Below are positions 28,345 through 38,570 of a stretch of 64,000 bases of DNA, piece by piece. The stretch is from Massilia agri (GTDB lineage: Bacteria > Pseudomonadota > Gammaproteobacteria > Burkholderiales > Burkholderiaceae_D). The translations under genes and the position numbers were made by a program. Location: NCBI RefSeq assembly GCF_024753255.1, contig NZ_JANUHA010000003.1:310001-374000 (forward strand), read 5' to 3'. Each line of letters begins with the position of its first letter. Position 1 is the first letter of the stretch. The notes under the pieces were generated by a model that ran no database searches, was not told the origin of the DNA, and saw nothing but the letters and a program-made list of their open reading frames with translations.

Positions 28345-28776
28345 ATGACGATCAAACGCAATGGCAGCGCCGTCTGGAGCGGCGGCCTCAAGGACGGCAA
28401 GGGCGCGGTCTCGACCGGCAGCGGCGTGCTCAAGGATTCGCAGTACGGCTTCAACACCCGCTTCGAGGACGGCCCCGGCACCAACCCCGAAGAGCTGATC
28501 GGCGCCGCCCACGCGGGCTGCTTCACGATGGCCCTGTCCGGCCAGCTCGGCCAGGCCGGCCTCACGGCCCAGGAACTGCGCACCACGGCCACCGTGTCGA
28601 TGGAAAAGGTCGAAGGCGGCTTCTCGATCACCGCCGTGCACCTCGACCTGGTCGCGAAGATTCCCGGCGCCAGCCAGGAAGCTTTCGACAAGGCGGCCCA
28701 GACGGCCAAGGAAAACTGCCCGGTGTCGAAACTCCTGAATGCCGACGTCACGCTGACTTCTCGCCTCGAAAACTAA
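28345..28776 (+). CDS. osmC: OsmC family peroxiredoxin
   Basis: A 143-residue OsmC-type hydroperoxide reductase. The first active Cys is in H-A-G-C-F-T-M near 59 and the second in E-N-C-P-V-S-K near 125; the order and spacing match OsmC and not Ohr. AGGAAA precedes the ATG. It follows a small hydrophilic ORF closely. Osmotic or stationary-phase induction is known for the family; no promoter feature was identified here. Confidence 0.94.
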   Translation: MTIKRNGSAVWSGGLKDGKGAVSTGSGVLKDSQYGFNTRFEDGPGTNPEELIGAAHAGCFTMALSGQLGQAGLTAQELRTTATVSMEKVEGGFSITAVHLDLVAKIPGASQEAFDKAAQTAKENCPVSKLLNADVTLTSRLEN

Positions 28777-28784
28777 TCGCTTTT

Positions 28785-28819
28785 GTAGGGTGGTCGGCTC
28801 CGCCGACCGCGCGTTCAGC
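28785..28819 (+). repeat. REP-like palindrome, copy 3
   Basis: Starts GTAGGGTGG, stem GGTCGGC-TCC-GCCGACC, ends CGCGTTCAGC. It lies right after osmC and before gloA. Confidence 0.78.
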
Positions 28820-28920
28820 CACCGTATGCACAGCCGCGCGGCTTTGTGGGGCGCCCTGCAAGATCGCCGCCCAGCGCATAAAATGCCCCCTTTCCGAATC
28901 ATCCTCAGAAAGACACCCCC

Positions 28921-29334
28921 ATGCGCATCCTGCACACCATGCTCCGCGTCGGCGACCTGCAACGCTCCATCGACTTCTACACCAATGTGCTCGGCATGAA
29001 ACTGCTGCGCACCAGCGACAACCCCGAGTACAAATACAAGCTGGCCTTCCTCGGCTACGGCAGCAACCCCGACCACGCCGAACTCGAGCTGACCTACAAC
29101 TACGGCGTCGACAGCTACGACATGGGCACCGCCTACGGCCACATCGCCATCTCGGCCGAAGACATCTACGCCACCTGCGACACCGTGCGCGCAGCCGGCG
29201 GCAACATCACCCGCGAGCCGGGCCCGGTCAAGGGCGGCACCACCGTGATCGCCTTCATCACCGACCCGGACGGCTACAAGGTCGAGCTCATCGAGCGCAA
29301 GGACGACGCCGCCGGCGCCGGCCTCTCCAGCTGA
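28921..29334 (+). CDS. gloA: lactoylglutathione lyase (glyoxalase I)
   Basis: A 137-residue GloA converting the methylglyoxal-glutathione hemithioacetal to S-lactoylglutathione. Metal ligands are the N-terminal His in L-H-T-M-L (residue 4), Glu in A-E-L-E-L-T near 56, His in Y-G-H-I-A near 75 and Glu in V-E-L-I-E near 123, the nickel-type short form. Length equals E. coli GloA (135) within two residues. Stands alone between a REP copy and the riboswitch. Confidence 0.96.
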   Translation: MRILHTMLRVGDLQRSIDFYTNVLGMKLLRTSDNPEYKYKLAFLGYGSNPDHAELELTYNYGVDSYDMGTAYGHIAISAEDIYATCDTVRAAGGNITREPGPVKGGTTVIAFITDPDGYKVELIERKDDAAGAGLSS

Positions 29335-29343
29335 ATCGGCCCT

Positions 29344-29366
29344 CGCCCGGCAAGCTCTGCCGGGCG
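29344..29366 (+). terminator. possible terminator hairpin after gloA
   Basis: CGCCCGGCA and TGCCGGGCG form a perfect 9-bp stem with a 5-base loop, 9 bases after the gloA stop. No T run follows directly. TGCTACAAT just beyond (29368-29376) may be an extended -10 box for the riboswitch transcript. Confidence 0.55.
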
Positions 29367-29410
29367 CTGCTACAATTCTTCCGCCTGGATCGCCAGGCAA
29401 CAATCAAATA

Positions 29411-29545
29411 CGTCTTCGGGGCGGGGTGCGATTCCCCACCGGCGGTATGGCCTGCAATGGGCTGAGCCCGCGAGCGCCTGCGAAAGCAGGGTCAGCAGAC
29501 CTGGTGAGAGGCCAGGGCCGACGGTATAGTCCGGATGAAAGAAGA
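29411..29545 (+). promoter_or_regulatory. FMN riboswitch (RFN element) upstream of ribB
   Basis: The leader shows the conserved RFN segments in order: CTTCGGGGCGGGGTG, then CCCCACCGGCGGTA, a variable stem, GAGCCCGCGAGCG, GGGTCAGCAGA, CTGGTGAGAGGCCAGGGCCGAC and GGTATAGTCCGGATGAAAGA. The closing helix pairs the first and last segments. FMN binding normally shuts off the downstream riboflavin gene; the ATG of ribB follows about 110 bases later. Confidence 0.96.
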
Positions 29546-29653
29546 TGTGCGCTGTCATGCGCTTGCCTTGTCACGTCCGTGGCCGGGTGAGCGTGCGTAT
29601 TCGCTTTGCCCTGATGCGTTTTTCGCCATAGCCATTTGCGAGGAGCGTCTCAC

Positions 29654-30298
29654 ATGTTAGTCAGCACCACCCCTACCCTTAACAGCACCGATCTCGAGGG
29701 CCGCATCAACGCTGCCCTGGAAGCCACGCGCAACGGTGTCCCCGTCATCCTGCTCGACGATTTCGATCGCGAGAACGAGGCCGACCTGATCGTCGCCGCT
29801 GAAAGGCTCTCCGTCGAAACGATGGCCCTCCTGATCCGCGAATGCAGCGGCATCGTGTGCCTCTGCCTGTCCGCCGACAAGGTGCGCGAACTGGAACTGC
29901 CGCCGATGGCGGCGGAGAATGGCAGCCGCTACGGCACCCCGTTCACGGTCTCGATCGAGGCGCGCCATGGCGTCACCACCGGCGTATCGGCCGTCGACCG
30001 CGTCACCACCATCCGCACCGCCATCGCGCCCGATGCCAAACCCGAAGACCTGGTGCGTCCGGGCCACGTCTTCCCGCTGCGCGCGACACCGGGCGGCGTG
30101 CTGGCGCGCGCCGGCCATACCGAAGGCTCGGTCGACCTCGCCATCATGGCGGGCCTGCGGCCTGCGTCGGTGCTGTGCGAGTTGATGAATCCGGATGGAA
30201 CGATGATGCGCGGGGAGCAGATCGAGGAATTCGCCGCCTTGCACGGCTTCCCGATCCTGACGATCGCGGAAATGATCGAGTGGCGTAAGCGCCAGTAA
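29654..30298 (+). CDS. ribB: 3,4-dihydroxy-2-butanone 4-phosphate synthase
   Basis: A 214-residue RibB that turns ribulose 5-phosphate into the four-carbon precursor of riboflavin. Seen are [10 protein letters not shown] near 33-42 (metal and substrate acids), the C-S-G-I-V-C block near 64, [11 protein letters not shown] near 103 and R-P-G-H-V-F-P-L near 134. Start 29654 has GAGGAG upstream and follows an FMN riboswitch. It is monofunctional, without a fused GTP cyclohydrolase II. Confidence 0.96.
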   Translation: MLVSTTPTLNSTDLEGRINAALEATRNGVPVILLDDFDRENEADLIVAAERLSVETMALLIRECSGIVCLCLSADKVRELELPPMAAENGSRYGTPFTVSIEARHGVTTGVSAVDRVTTIRTAIAPDAKPEDLVRPGHVFPLRATPGGVLARAGHTEGSVDLAIMAGLRPASVLCELMNPDGTMMRGEQIEEFAALHGFPILTIAEMIEWRKRQ

Positions 30299-30305
30299 GA
30301 CACAT

Positions 30306-30333
30306 GGTGGGCGGTCAGGGCCGCCCACCGTTT
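30306..30333. terminator. hairpin between convergent ribB and glf
   Basis: GGTGGGCGG pairs with CCGCCCACC (9 bp, 6-base loop), followed by GTTTC on the plus strand. It could end transcription from ribB and possibly from glf. Confidence 0.65.
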
Positions 30334-30338
30334 CAACA

Positions 30339-31568
<1,230 letters not shown>

Positions 31569-31681
31569 TTAAGCATTAACCTTGCCAGTTTATCAGTTTT
31601 GCAAAAAAATCCGCTGGCGCGCGACTTGTCGTGCGTCAACTATTTCAGCTTGAAATCAAGGGCTTGGCGCAGCCCACAAAG

Positions 31682-31713
31682 AAAAAGCCCGAACCGGGAA
31701 GATTCGGGCTTTT
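31682..31713. terminator. bidirectional terminator downstream of tolC
   Basis: AAAAGCCCGAA pairs with TTCGGGCTTTT around a 9-base loop, giving a T run on either strand. It follows the tolC stop by about 35 bases on the minus strand. Confidence 0.88.
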
Positions 31714-31748
31714 AACATTTGACAGGCAGGGCACCCTGCCGCAGATGC

Positions 31749-33113
31749 TTATTTCGCGAGCAGATTGTTTACCGCAGCCAGGTCGGATTCGCGCAGCGAG
31801 CCGGCGGCCGCCTTCAGGCGCAGGCCGTTCAGGATGGTGTCGTAACGGGCGCGCGACAGGTCGGTGCGGGTCTGGTACAGCTGGCGCTGCGCATTCAGGA
31901 CGTCGATGTTGATGCGCACGCCCACCTGGTAACCCAGCTTGTTCGATTCCAGCGCCGACTGGCTCGACACTTCCGCCGCTTCCAGCGCCTTGACCTGGGC
32001 CATGCCGCTGTTCACGCCGAGGTAGGCCTGGCGCGCCTGCAGGGCGGCCTGGCGGCGGTTGGCTTCGAGGTCGTTGCGCGCCTTGTCTTCCAGGGCGATG
32101 GTTTCGCGCACGCGGCTGGTGACGGAAAAGCCGCTGAAGATCGGCACGGTGTACTGCACGCCGATGCTGTTGTTGGTACCCACGCCCGAGGTGTCGCTGC
32201 GGCCATGGACCTTGGTGCGGGTGTGGCCCGCCACCAGGTCGAGGGTCGGATAATGGCCGGCGCGGGTCTTCGAGATCTCGCGCTTGGCCAGTTCCACCTG
32301 CAGCTGCGACACGGTCACGCCGTAGTTCTGGTTCTCGGCCGAAGACACCCACGGGTCGACGTTCGCCGGCGAAGGCGCGTTCAGGGTGATGCCGCTTTTC
32401 AGCGGCGCCAGGCTGGCCGGCTCGGTGCCGATGATGGCCTGCAGGGCATTGCGCTTGTTGTCGAGGTCGTTCACGGCCGCGAATTCCTGGGCGATCACGA
32501 GGTCGTAGGCCGCCTGCGCTTCATGGGTGTCGGTGATGGTCTGGGTGCCGACTTCGAAGTTGCGCTTGGCCGATGCCAGCTGCTCGGTCACCGCGGTCTT
32601 CTGGGCGCGGGTCGATTCCAGCTTGTCCTGGGCCGCCAGCACGTCGAAGTAGGCCTGGGCCACGCGGGTGATCAGGTCTTGCTGGGCCTGGGCGAACTGC
32701 GCCTCGGCGACGGCCTGCTGCAGCTTGCTCTGCTGGTAGGTTTCCCAGGCGGCCCAGCGGAACAGCGGCTGGGTCAGCGCGATCTGGTACTGCGAGGTAC
32801 GCAGGTTCGAGCCGCCGCCCGGCACGCGGATGTCGGCGCCGGTGACGGGGTCGGTGCCGATCACCGCATTTTCGTTCCACGGCGATTCGTCACGATCGTT
32901 CTTGATGCTGCTGCCGGTGATGCCCACGACCGGGAGAAGCCCTGCACGCCCCTGCGTGATCCGCTCGCGGCCGGCGGCCGCCGACGCACGCGCGCTGGCG
33001 AAGGTCGCGTCGTTGGCCAGTGCCTGCTGGTACACCTGGATCAGGTCGGCCGCGCTTGCATTCAGCGAGCAAAATGCGCTGGCAAGCAGCACGGCAAGTA
33101 GGGGTTTCTGCAT
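31749..33113 (-). CDS. tolC: TolC family outer membrane channel protein
   Basis: A 454-residue outer-membrane efflux protein with a signal peptide (residues 1-22, cleavage near L-N-A-S-A). The remainder has the two-fold repeat of long helices and beta hairpins (D-L-I-Q-V-Y-Q-Q-A-L-A at the mature start, repeated R-A-A-L-Q-A-R-Q-A-Y-L later). It serves as exit duct for tripartite efflux and type I secretion. GGAGA precedes ATG 33113. It follows the pcm and rhodanese genes on the same strand, a Burkholderiales arrangement, and ends at a strong terminator. Confidence 0.93.
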   Translation of the reverse strand: MQKPLLAVLLASAFCSLNASAADLIQVYQQALANDATFASARASAAAGRERITQGRAGLLPVVGITGSSIKNDRDESPWNENAVIGTDPVTGADIRVPGGGSNLRTSQYQIALTQPLFRWAAWETYQQSKLQQAVAEAQFAQAQQDLITRVAQAYFDVLAAQDKLESTRAQKTAVTEQLASAKRNFEVGTQTITDTHEAQAAYDLVIAQEFAAVNDLDNKRNALQAIIGTEPASLAPLKSGITLNAPSPANVDPWVSSAENQNYGVTVSQLQVELAKREISKTRAGHYPTLDLVAGHTRTKVHGRSDTSGVGTNNSIGVQYTVPIFSGFSVTSRVRETIALEDKARNDLEANRRQAALQARQAYLGVNSGMAQVKALEAAEVSSQSALESNKLGYQVGVRINIDVLNAQRQLYQTRTDLSRARYDTILNGLRLKAAAGSLRESDLAAVNNLLAK

Positions 33114-33152
33114 TGCATTCTCCACAGGAGTCATCAAAAGTTTGGAATCAGG

Positions 33153-33476
33153 TCAGTACTTCGGCATCGAAGGATCGACCTGTACGGCCCAGGCGTGTAT
33201 ACCGCCCGTCAAGTTCGTTACGTTTTCAAATCCGTTACGTTCCAGGAAGCTCGCGACCTGCATGCTGCGGGCTCCGTGGTGGCAGATGCACACGATCTCG
33301 CGCTCGTCCGGCAGTTCGCCGGCGCGCAGCGGGATCAGGTGCATCGGTATCTGGGTCGAGCCCGCGATATGGCAGGTCTCGAATTCCCAGTTTTCGCGCA
33401 CGTCCAGCAACAAAGGCTGTTCCTGCGCCGGGTCGGCCAGCCTGGCGGCCAACTCGGGGGCGGTCACGTGCTGCAT
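33153..33476 (-). CDS. rhodanese-like domain protein
   Basis: A 107-residue single-domain rhodanese. The active loop C-H-H-G-A-R-S near 71-77 carries the sulfur-accepting Cys, and L-L-L-D-V-R-E-N-W-E-F-E near 24-35 is the usual N-terminal motif. ATG 33476 starts a few bases after the pcm stop (33484), suggesting one transcript pcm-rhodanese-tolC. Role is persulfide transfer or sulfur handling; the partner is unknown. Confidence 0.9.
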   Translation of the reverse strand: MQHVTAPELAARLADPAQEQPLLLDVRENWEFETCHIAGSTQIPMHLIPLRAGELPDEREIVCICHHGARSMQVASFLERNGFENVTNLTGGIHAWAVQVDPSMPKY

Positions 33477-33483
33477 CGCGGCC

Positions 33484-34137
33484 TCAGAACTGGAAGCGCG
33501 ACGGCGCTTGCGCACCCGTCAGCGGCTTGGCGATGGTTTCGAAAATCCTGACCGTGTCGGTCGCCGTTTCCGAAGTACGGGTGACGATGTTGAAGCTCAT
33601 CGCCGGGGCTTCGCCCAGGATCACCGCCAGGCGTCCGCCCACCTTCACCTGTTTCACGAGGGCTTCCGGCAGCACCGGCAGCGCGCCCGAGACGACGATC
33701 ACGTCGTACGGCGCACCCTTTTCCCAGCCTGCCGCGCCATTGCCTTCTTCGACGGTCACGTTGTCGACGCCGGCCCTGGCCAGGTTCTCGCGCGCCAGCT
33801 TGGCCGCTTCCGGCTGGATCTCGACGGTGGTCACGTGGCGCGCCTTGTGCGCCAGCAGTGCCGCCATATAGCCCGAACCGGTGCCGATTTCGAGGACGTT
33901 CTCGTGCTTCTTGACCGCCAGTTCCTGCATGATGCGTGCTTCGACCTTCGGGTTGAACATCGCTTCACCGCCCGGCAGCGGGATCTCGACGTCCGCGAAA
34001 GCCAGGTTCTGGTAGGCCGCCGGCACGAACTGTTCGCGCTTGACGACGTGCAGCATGTCCAGCACGTCCTGGTCGAGGACGTTCCACGGGCGGATCTGCT
34101 GTTCGATCATGTTGAAGCGGGCTTGTTCGATATTCAT
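33484..34137 (-). CDS. pcm: protein-L-isoaspartate O-methyltransferase family protein
   Basis: A 217-residue SAM-dependent methyltransferase of the PCMT family, which methylates isoaspartyl residues in damaged proteins to start their repair. The SAM motif V-L-E-I-G-T-G-S-G-Y near 80-89 and post-I segment V-T-T-V-E-I-Q-P near 101 are present. The family substrate-binding region is less conserved in this neighbourhood type, so activity on isoaspartate is inferred. First gene of the pcm-rhodanese-tolC run. Confidence 0.88.
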   Translation of the reverse strand: MNIEQARFNMIEQQIRPWNVLDQDVLDMLHVVKREQFVPAAYQNLAFADVEIPLPGGEAMFNPKVEARIMQELAVKKHENVLEIGTGSGYMAALLAHKARHVTTVEIQPEAAKLARENLARAGVDNVTVEEGNGAAGWEKGAPYDVIVVSGALPVLPEALVKQVKVGGRLAVILGEAPAMSFNIVTRTSETATDTVRIFETIAKPLTGAQAPSRFQF

Positions 34138-34300
34138 CTGAGTTCTCGGTGGAAAAATAAATAATCCGATATTTTATCGTTGAACGGCCTCAGGACGCAC
34201 ATCTTAGCGATGGGCTCCCCGGGACCAGGGTAAATTGCGACAGTCTGCAGTTTGGAGGGGTTGAACGCCTGAAAAACGGCGCAATGATGCAAACGGCAAC

Positions 34301-34957
34301 TCAGGCGGGCTGGCGGCCGGCCTGCGGCAGCAGCCCGTGCAGGGCCATGTCGAGGAAGGCGTCGAGGAAGGCCTGGGGCTGCAGCTCGGCGCAGTCGCAG
34401 GGCGCCACCGCCGAGTGCTTCCAGGTAATCAGCATCATCATGGGCGCGATCAGGACCTGCGTCATCTGGGTCACGTCGATGCTGCGGAACTCGCCGCGCG
34501 CCACGCCGCGCTCGAGCATGGACGAGATCATGCGGGTGCCGCGGGTAATGACCTCTTCCTGGTAGAACTTGGCCAGCTCGGGGAAATTGCCCGCCTCGGC
34601 CATGATCAGCTTGCTGATGCCGGAGACCTTGCTCTGGCCCACGCGCTGCCACCAGTTCAGCATCACCATGCGCAGCAGGTCGCCGCTATGGCCTTCGAAG
34701 GCGGTGATCGAGACCTCGGCCTCGCCGATCACGGGCACGATGCTTTCACGCACGACGGCCTTGAACAGCTCTTCCTTGTTCGTGTAATACAGGTAAAGCG
34801 TACCCTTGGACACGCCGGCCTGGCGCGCGACGTCCTCCAGGCGAGTGGCGGCGAAGCCCCGTTCCACGAACAGGTCGATCGCGGCAGCAAGAAGCTCCTG
34901 GGGACGGGCATCCTTGCGGCGTTCCCAGCGCGGCTTGCTGTCGAGTGGACATTGCAT
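34301..34957 (-). CDS. TetR/AcrR family transcriptional regulator
   Basis: A 218-residue regulator. The N-terminal helix-turn-helix region (about 20-65: A-A-I-D-L-F-V-E-R-G-F then V-S-K-G-T-L-Y-L-Y-Y) is classic TetR. The C-terminal domain binds an unknown ligand. A palindrome just before the start (34958-34973) may be its operator. tolC lies 1.2 kb downstream on the same strand, so control of efflux is possible but not shown. Confidence 0.92.
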   Translation of the reverse strand: MQCPLDSKPRWERRKDARPQELLAAAIDLFVERGFAATRLEDVARQAGVSKGTLYLYYTNKEELFKAVVRESIVPVIGEAEVSITAFEGHSGDLLRMVMLNWWQRVGQSKVSGISKLIMAEAGNFPELAKFYQEEVITRGTRMISSMLERGVARGEFRSIDVTQMTQVLIAPMMMLITWKHSAVAPCDCAELQPQAFLDAFLDMALHGLLPQAGRQPA

Positions 34958-34973
34958 GTTTCTGCCTAGAAAC
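34958..34973. promoter_or_regulatory. palindrome next to the TetR start codon, possible operator
   Basis: GTTTCT and AGAAAC are a perfect inverted repeat around four bases, directly upstream of the ATG. A second inverted GTTT-N5-AAAC lies about 70 bases further upstream. Autoregulation is a guess. Confidence 0.35.
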
Positions 34974-35059
34974 TAACTCATGAGCCACAGAATATAGATG
35001 GGGCCTGTAGAGCAGTCAATCGAAACGTTGTTTAGACGAAACTGTCAATACCAACATGG

Positions 35060-35950
35060 CTAGCCGGCGCCCGGCCCATAAATACGGCCGTTCGCGCGCG
35101 AGGCGTAGAGGGATCCGCCCGGCTCGCGCGGCGGGATGTCGCGCTGCTGACGCGGGACCTGCAGCACCGACAGGCGGTCCGCCACGCCGGGCGCGAGCCG
35201 TTCCAGCATGATGTCGAGCCCGGCCGCCAATCCGACCCGCACGGTGCGCATCGGGACCACGGCCGCGTGCAGGATGGCGGCGGCGACCTGGTGCGGGTCG
35301 ACCTGGGGCGAAGGCAGCCTGGGCTCGCGGTCCATGTAGTTGCGCGCGTGCTGGGGCAGCGGCGTGTCGACCGCGGTCGGCTCGATCAGGGTGACCGAGA
35401 CCGGGGCCTGGTCGACCTGCTCCACCTCGATGCGCAGCGCATCGGTAAAGCCCTTCACGGCGTGCTTGCTGGCCGAGTACATGCCCTGCATGGGGATCGC
35501 CACCTCGGACGCTTCGCTGCCGAGATTGATCAGGGCTCCGCCCTGATGCTTCAAATACGGCAAGGCCACCAGCGAGCCATGCACCATGCCCCAGAAATTG
35601 ATGTCGAACAGGCGCCGGCTGTCTTCCTCGCTCACTTCGTCCAGGCGCCCGTAGATGGTGCCGCCGGCATTGTTGACCCAGGTATCGATGCGCCCGTAAC
35701 GCTCGACCGCAATCCGGGCGACGCGTTCGACGTCGCTGCGTTCGGCCACGTCGGCCACCACCGCAATGGCGTCAAAGCCATGGTCTGCCAGCCCCTGCAC
35801 CACGGCATCCAGCACGTCGGCGCCGCGCGCCGCCAGCACCAGCTTCGCGCCCTGCTTCGCCGCTTCCTGGGCGGTGGCCAGGCCAATGCCGCTGGTGGCG
35901 CCGGTGATCACCATGACCTGGCGATTCAGGGGTTTCAGGGGACTGGACAT
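35060..35950 (-). CDS. short-chain dehydrogenase/reductase family protein
   Basis: A 296-residue SDR with the cofactor motif T-G-A-T-S-G-I-G at 17-24, N-N-A-G near 94-97 and the catalytic Y-S-A-S-K set near 164-168. The last 60 residues extend beyond the classic fold and include a hydrophobic patch. GGAGG lies six bases before ATG 35950; the longer in-frame start is rejected. Substrate unknown. It is divergent from the ykgJ-like gene. Confidence 0.9.
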   Translation of the reverse strand: MSSPLKPLNRQVMVITGATSGIGLATAQEAAKQGAKLVLAARGADVLDAVVQGLADHGFDAIAVVADVAERSDVERVARIAVERYGRIDTWVNNAGGTIYGRLDEVSEEDSRRLFDINFWGMVHGSLVALPYLKHQGGALINLGSEASEVAIPMQGMYSASKHAVKGFTDALRIEVEQVDQAPVSVTLIEPTAVDTPLPQHARNYMDREPRLPSPQVDPHQVAAAILHAAVVPMRTVRVGLAAGLDIMLERLAPGVADRLSVLQVPRQQRDIPPREPGGSLYASRANGRIYGPGAG

Positions 35951-36050
35951 GCGGGCCTCCACGAGCACTGTGCGATAGGCACAACGTAACAGGAAATGCA
36001 GGGGCGACGCGCCCGCTTCGGGCGGCAAGGCGGGTATACTTGTCGGGCTC

Positions 36051-36329
36051 ATGACCACCTCCCCGATTCCCATGCAATGCCGCAGCGACTGCGGCGCCTG
36101 CTGCACCGCGCCCTCGATCACCAGCCCGATCCCCGGCATGCCCGAGGGGAAGCCGGCCGGCGTGCGCTGCGTGCAGCTGGCCGAGGACAACCGCTGCCGC
36201 ATCTTCGGCAAGCCGGAACGCCCCGCCTTCTGCGGCGGCCTGCAACCCTCGGCGGAGATGTGCGGCAGCAGCCGCGAGCAGGCGATCAGGTGGCTGGACG
36301 CGCTGGAGCGGGCGACGGCGCCGGCCTGA
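36051..36329 (+). CDS. YkgJ family cysteine cluster protein
   Basis: A 92-residue protein with the conserved Cys pattern of UPF0153/YkgJ: C-x3-C-x2-C-C near 10-18, then single Cys residues near 40, 49, 61 and 71. These proteins probably bind a metal or iron-sulfur cluster. Function is unknown. The gene stands alone between the SDR and AraC genes. Confidence 0.87.
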   Translation: MTTSPIPMQCRSDCGACCTAPSITSPIPGMPEGKPAGVRCVQLAEDNRCRIFGKPERPAFCGGLQPSAEMCGSSREQAIRWLDALERATAPA

Positions 36330-36385
36330 GCGGCGCGTTTCCTCTTCCTTCCGCTGCGCTGCTTTCCGCGCAACCATCAGCTACC

Positions 36386-37174
36386 ATGATGCGCATGGCA
36401 GCCCCCTTCCATCATGTCCGCCCCCTGCGCACCCATCTTCCTGGCGTGCAGGCGATCGTCACCGAGTCGGCCCGCAGCTTCGGCAGGCATACGCACGGCC
36501 AGTTCGGCCTGGGCCTGGTGATGGATGGAGGCCAGGCTTCGCACAGCTGCGCCGGAACAGTCGAAGCGCTTCCCGGCGACTGCATCACCGTTCACCCTGA
36601 CGAAGTTCACGACGGCATGCCGCTCGGCGACCGGCCGCGCCGCTGGTTCATGCTCTACATGGACCCGGACTTCGTTGCCGGCGCAGCCGACGCCTACGAG
36701 TTCGCGCGCCCGGTCCTGAGCGACGCACGGCTTGCCACCCTGCTGCTCCGGACCTGCACGACCCTGGCGCGCCTGGAGGCCGACGGCCTGCTGGTCGAGC
36801 AGGAAGGCATGCGCCTGCTCGGCCTGGCGGCAGGGCGCTCCCTCGGGAGGGTCGAGGCGCCAGGGCGGCTGCGGCTGGCGCGCCAGCTCATCGATGACTG
36901 TCCATCCGAACAACTTTCCCTGGGCGCACTGGCCCACGCCGCCGGCATGGACAAGTTCCAGCTGGTACGCGGCTTTGGCCGCGCCTTCGGACTGACGCCC
37001 CATGCCTACCTCATGCAACGGCGCCTGCAACTGGCGCGGGCGCTCCTGGCGCAAGGCGTCCCCGTGGTCACGGCGGCGACGGATGCGGGTTTTGCCGACC
37101 AAAGCCATCTCACGCGGCTGTTCACGCGTGCGCTCGGCATCACGCCGGCTGCCTACCGCCGTGCCTTTTCCTGA
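36386..37174 (+). CDS. AraC family transcriptional regulator
   Basis: A 262-residue regulator with an N-terminal cupin ligand domain (H-T-H-G-Q-F near 36 and H-P-D-E-V-H-D-G-M near 66) and two C-terminal helix-turn-helix motifs (A-L-A-H-A-A-G-M-D-K-F-Q-L near 180 and A-A-T-D-A-G-F-A-D-Q-S-H-L near 230). ATG 36386 or 36395 are both plausible; an open frame far upstream is not used. A DMT exporter gene follows after 66 bases in the same direction and is its likely target. Confidence 0.92.
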   Translation: MMRMAAPFHHVRPLRTHLPGVQAIVTESARSFGRHTHGQFGLGLVMDGGQASHSCAGTVEALPGDCITVHPDEVHDGMPLGDRPRRWFMLYMDPDFVAGAADAYEFARPVLSDARLATLLLRTCTTLARLEADGLLVEQEGMRLLGLAAGRSLGRVEAPGRLRLARQLIDDCPSEQLSLGALAHAAGMDKFQLVRGFGRAFGLTPHAYLMQRRLQLARALLAQGVPVVTAATDAGFADQSHLTRLFTRALGITPAAYRRAFS

Positions 37175-37240
37175 CAAACGCAATTTTGTACAAGAAACGA
37201 ACCCCCTTCTTCCCTACGCTCTGCATCAGGAGGATGGGTC

Positions 37241-38101
37241 ATGCGTTCAATTCAAGGATATGTACAACTGTCGTTCGCCATGGCGACGGTGGGGAGCACC
37301 GTCGTGGCAGGGAAGTGGATGGCAGACATCGGGCCGTTCACGGCCAATGCTTTACGGCTCGGGATTGCGCTGCCGGCCTTCGTGCTGGCCCTGCGCTGGT
37401 CCAGGCAGACCATACCGCGACTGTGCAGGCATGACCGCTGGCTGCTGGTGGCGCAGGCGGCCGCGGGCAGCGTGGGCTTCACGGCATTCCTGCTGCTCGG
37501 GCTCCGGCTGACGAGCGCGGCCACCGCGGGCGTCATCACGGGCACGCTGCCGGTGGTCGCCTTGCTGCTGTCCGTGCTGCTGCTGGGTGAACGGCCGGGC
37601 TGGCGCGCCTGGCTCGCAGTGGTGCTGGCCGCGGGTGGGGTACTGTATATGACGGCCGGGGCACAGGGCGGCAGCTCCCTGGAGGGCAACCTGCTGGTGG
37701 GCGCTGCAGTGGTTTGCGAGGGGATATTTATCTTGCTCAACCGCCGCCTGCGCAGGCCCTTGTCGCCGCTCGTGCTGTCGACCGTACTCGTGGCGCTTGG
37801 CCTGATCGCCAGCCTCATTCCAGCGGCAATCGAGCTGCTCGCGGCGCCGCAGCTGCCCACGGAAGCACTGCTCGGCGCCGTCTACTACGCATTCGTTCCG
37901 ACCTTCGCCGGATTCATTGCGTGGTACGCAGGCTCGGCGCGGGTCGGTGCCAACGAGGTGTCGCTGTTCACGGCAGTGGCGCCGCTCGCGGCGATGGTGC
38001 TCTCGGTTGTGTTGCTGGGCGAGACCTTGAGTGAACGCCAGTTCGTCGGCGCGGGTTTCGTGGTCGCCGCGATCGTGTTCCAAGCCCTGCAGCGCAAGTA
38101 G
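37241..38101 (+). CDS. EamA/DMT family transporter
   Basis: A 286-residue inner-membrane protein with ten predicted helices arranged as two EamA repeats (V-I-T-G-T-L-P-V-V-A-L-L near 88 and F-T-A-V-A-P-L-A-A-M-V-L near 245 are the equivalent segments). The family exports amino acids, nucleosides or other metabolites. Ribosome site GGAGG lies 8-9 bases upstream. Probably controlled by the AraC regulator directly before it. Confidence 0.92.
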   Translation: MRSIQGYVQLSFAMATVGSTVVAGKWMADIGPFTANALRLGIALPAFVLALRWSRQTIPRLCRHDRWLLVAQAAAGSVGFTAFLLLGLRLTSAATAGVITGTLPVVALLLSVLLLGERPGWRAWLAVVLAAGGVLYMTAGAQGGSSLEGNLLVGAAVVCEGIFILLNRRLRRPLSPLVLSTVLVALGLIASLIPAAIELLAAPQLPTEALLGAVYYAFVPTFAGFIAWYAGSARVGANEVSLFTAVAPLAAMVLSVVLLGETLSERQFVGAGFVVAAIVFQALQRK

Positions 38102-38151
38102 CTTGTGCAAAACGCGCTACCATAAAGCGCTTCTTCACACCGCCTTCCAAG

Positions 38152-38481
38152 ATGACCAAAAGCCCTATAGACAATCCGATCGCGCAACAACACTACGTCC
38201 TGGTCAGGCCGGACGGCAGCGAAGTCGCTGTGACGGCGAAGGTAGGCAAGCCCTATCTCGAAGAAGCGACCTTCTGGCGCTGCCCGGCCGCCCTGGACGG
38301 CATCGACGGGCAATATCCGGACATCTGCGGCGAAGGCTCGATGCAGCCCCTGGGACTGGCGTTGCGCCTGATCCGTACCCGCCTGCTCGCCACCATCGAG
38401 GATGGCGGCAAGCTGTATTACCCTGAGGATCGCTCGATGGCGGTCGACGCCGAGACGATCAACGTCGTGTTTGCAGGCTGA
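38152..38481 (+). CDS. hypothetical protein, 109 residues
   Basis: A small soluble protein of unknown family, with an N-terminal beta stretch (H-Y-V-L-V-R-P-D-G-S-E-V), two Cys residues (W-R-C-P and D-I-C-G) and a helical middle (M-Q-P-L-G-L-A-L-R-L-I-R). No signal peptide. It begins 50 bases after the DMT transporter gene. Its conserved-looking C-G-E-G-S-M-Q-P-L-G-L-A-L segment resembles small immunity-like or uncharacterised proteins; no role can be assigned. Confidence 0.65.
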   Translation: MTKSPIDNPIAQQHYVLVRPDGSEVAVTAKVGKPYLEEATFWRCPAALDGIDGQYPDICGEGSMQPLGLALRLIRTRLLATIEDGGKLYYPEDRSMAVDAETINVVFAG

Positions 38482-38498
38482 AGACATCTGCGGTCAAA

Positions 38499-38522
38499 GG
38501 GTCGGGTATCCGGACACGACCC
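38499..38522. repeat. inverted repeat GGGTCG...CGACCC
   Basis: GGGTCG at 38499-38504 pairs with CGACCC at 38517-38522 across 12 bases. It lies 18 bases after the hypothetical gene and upstream of the tandem repeat. It may be a terminator stem or a REP-like relic. Confidence 0.5.
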
Positions 38523-38570
38523 CATCTCGTGATGCCTGATGTTTGTGGAGTTACGGCTGAGCTTGTGTCT

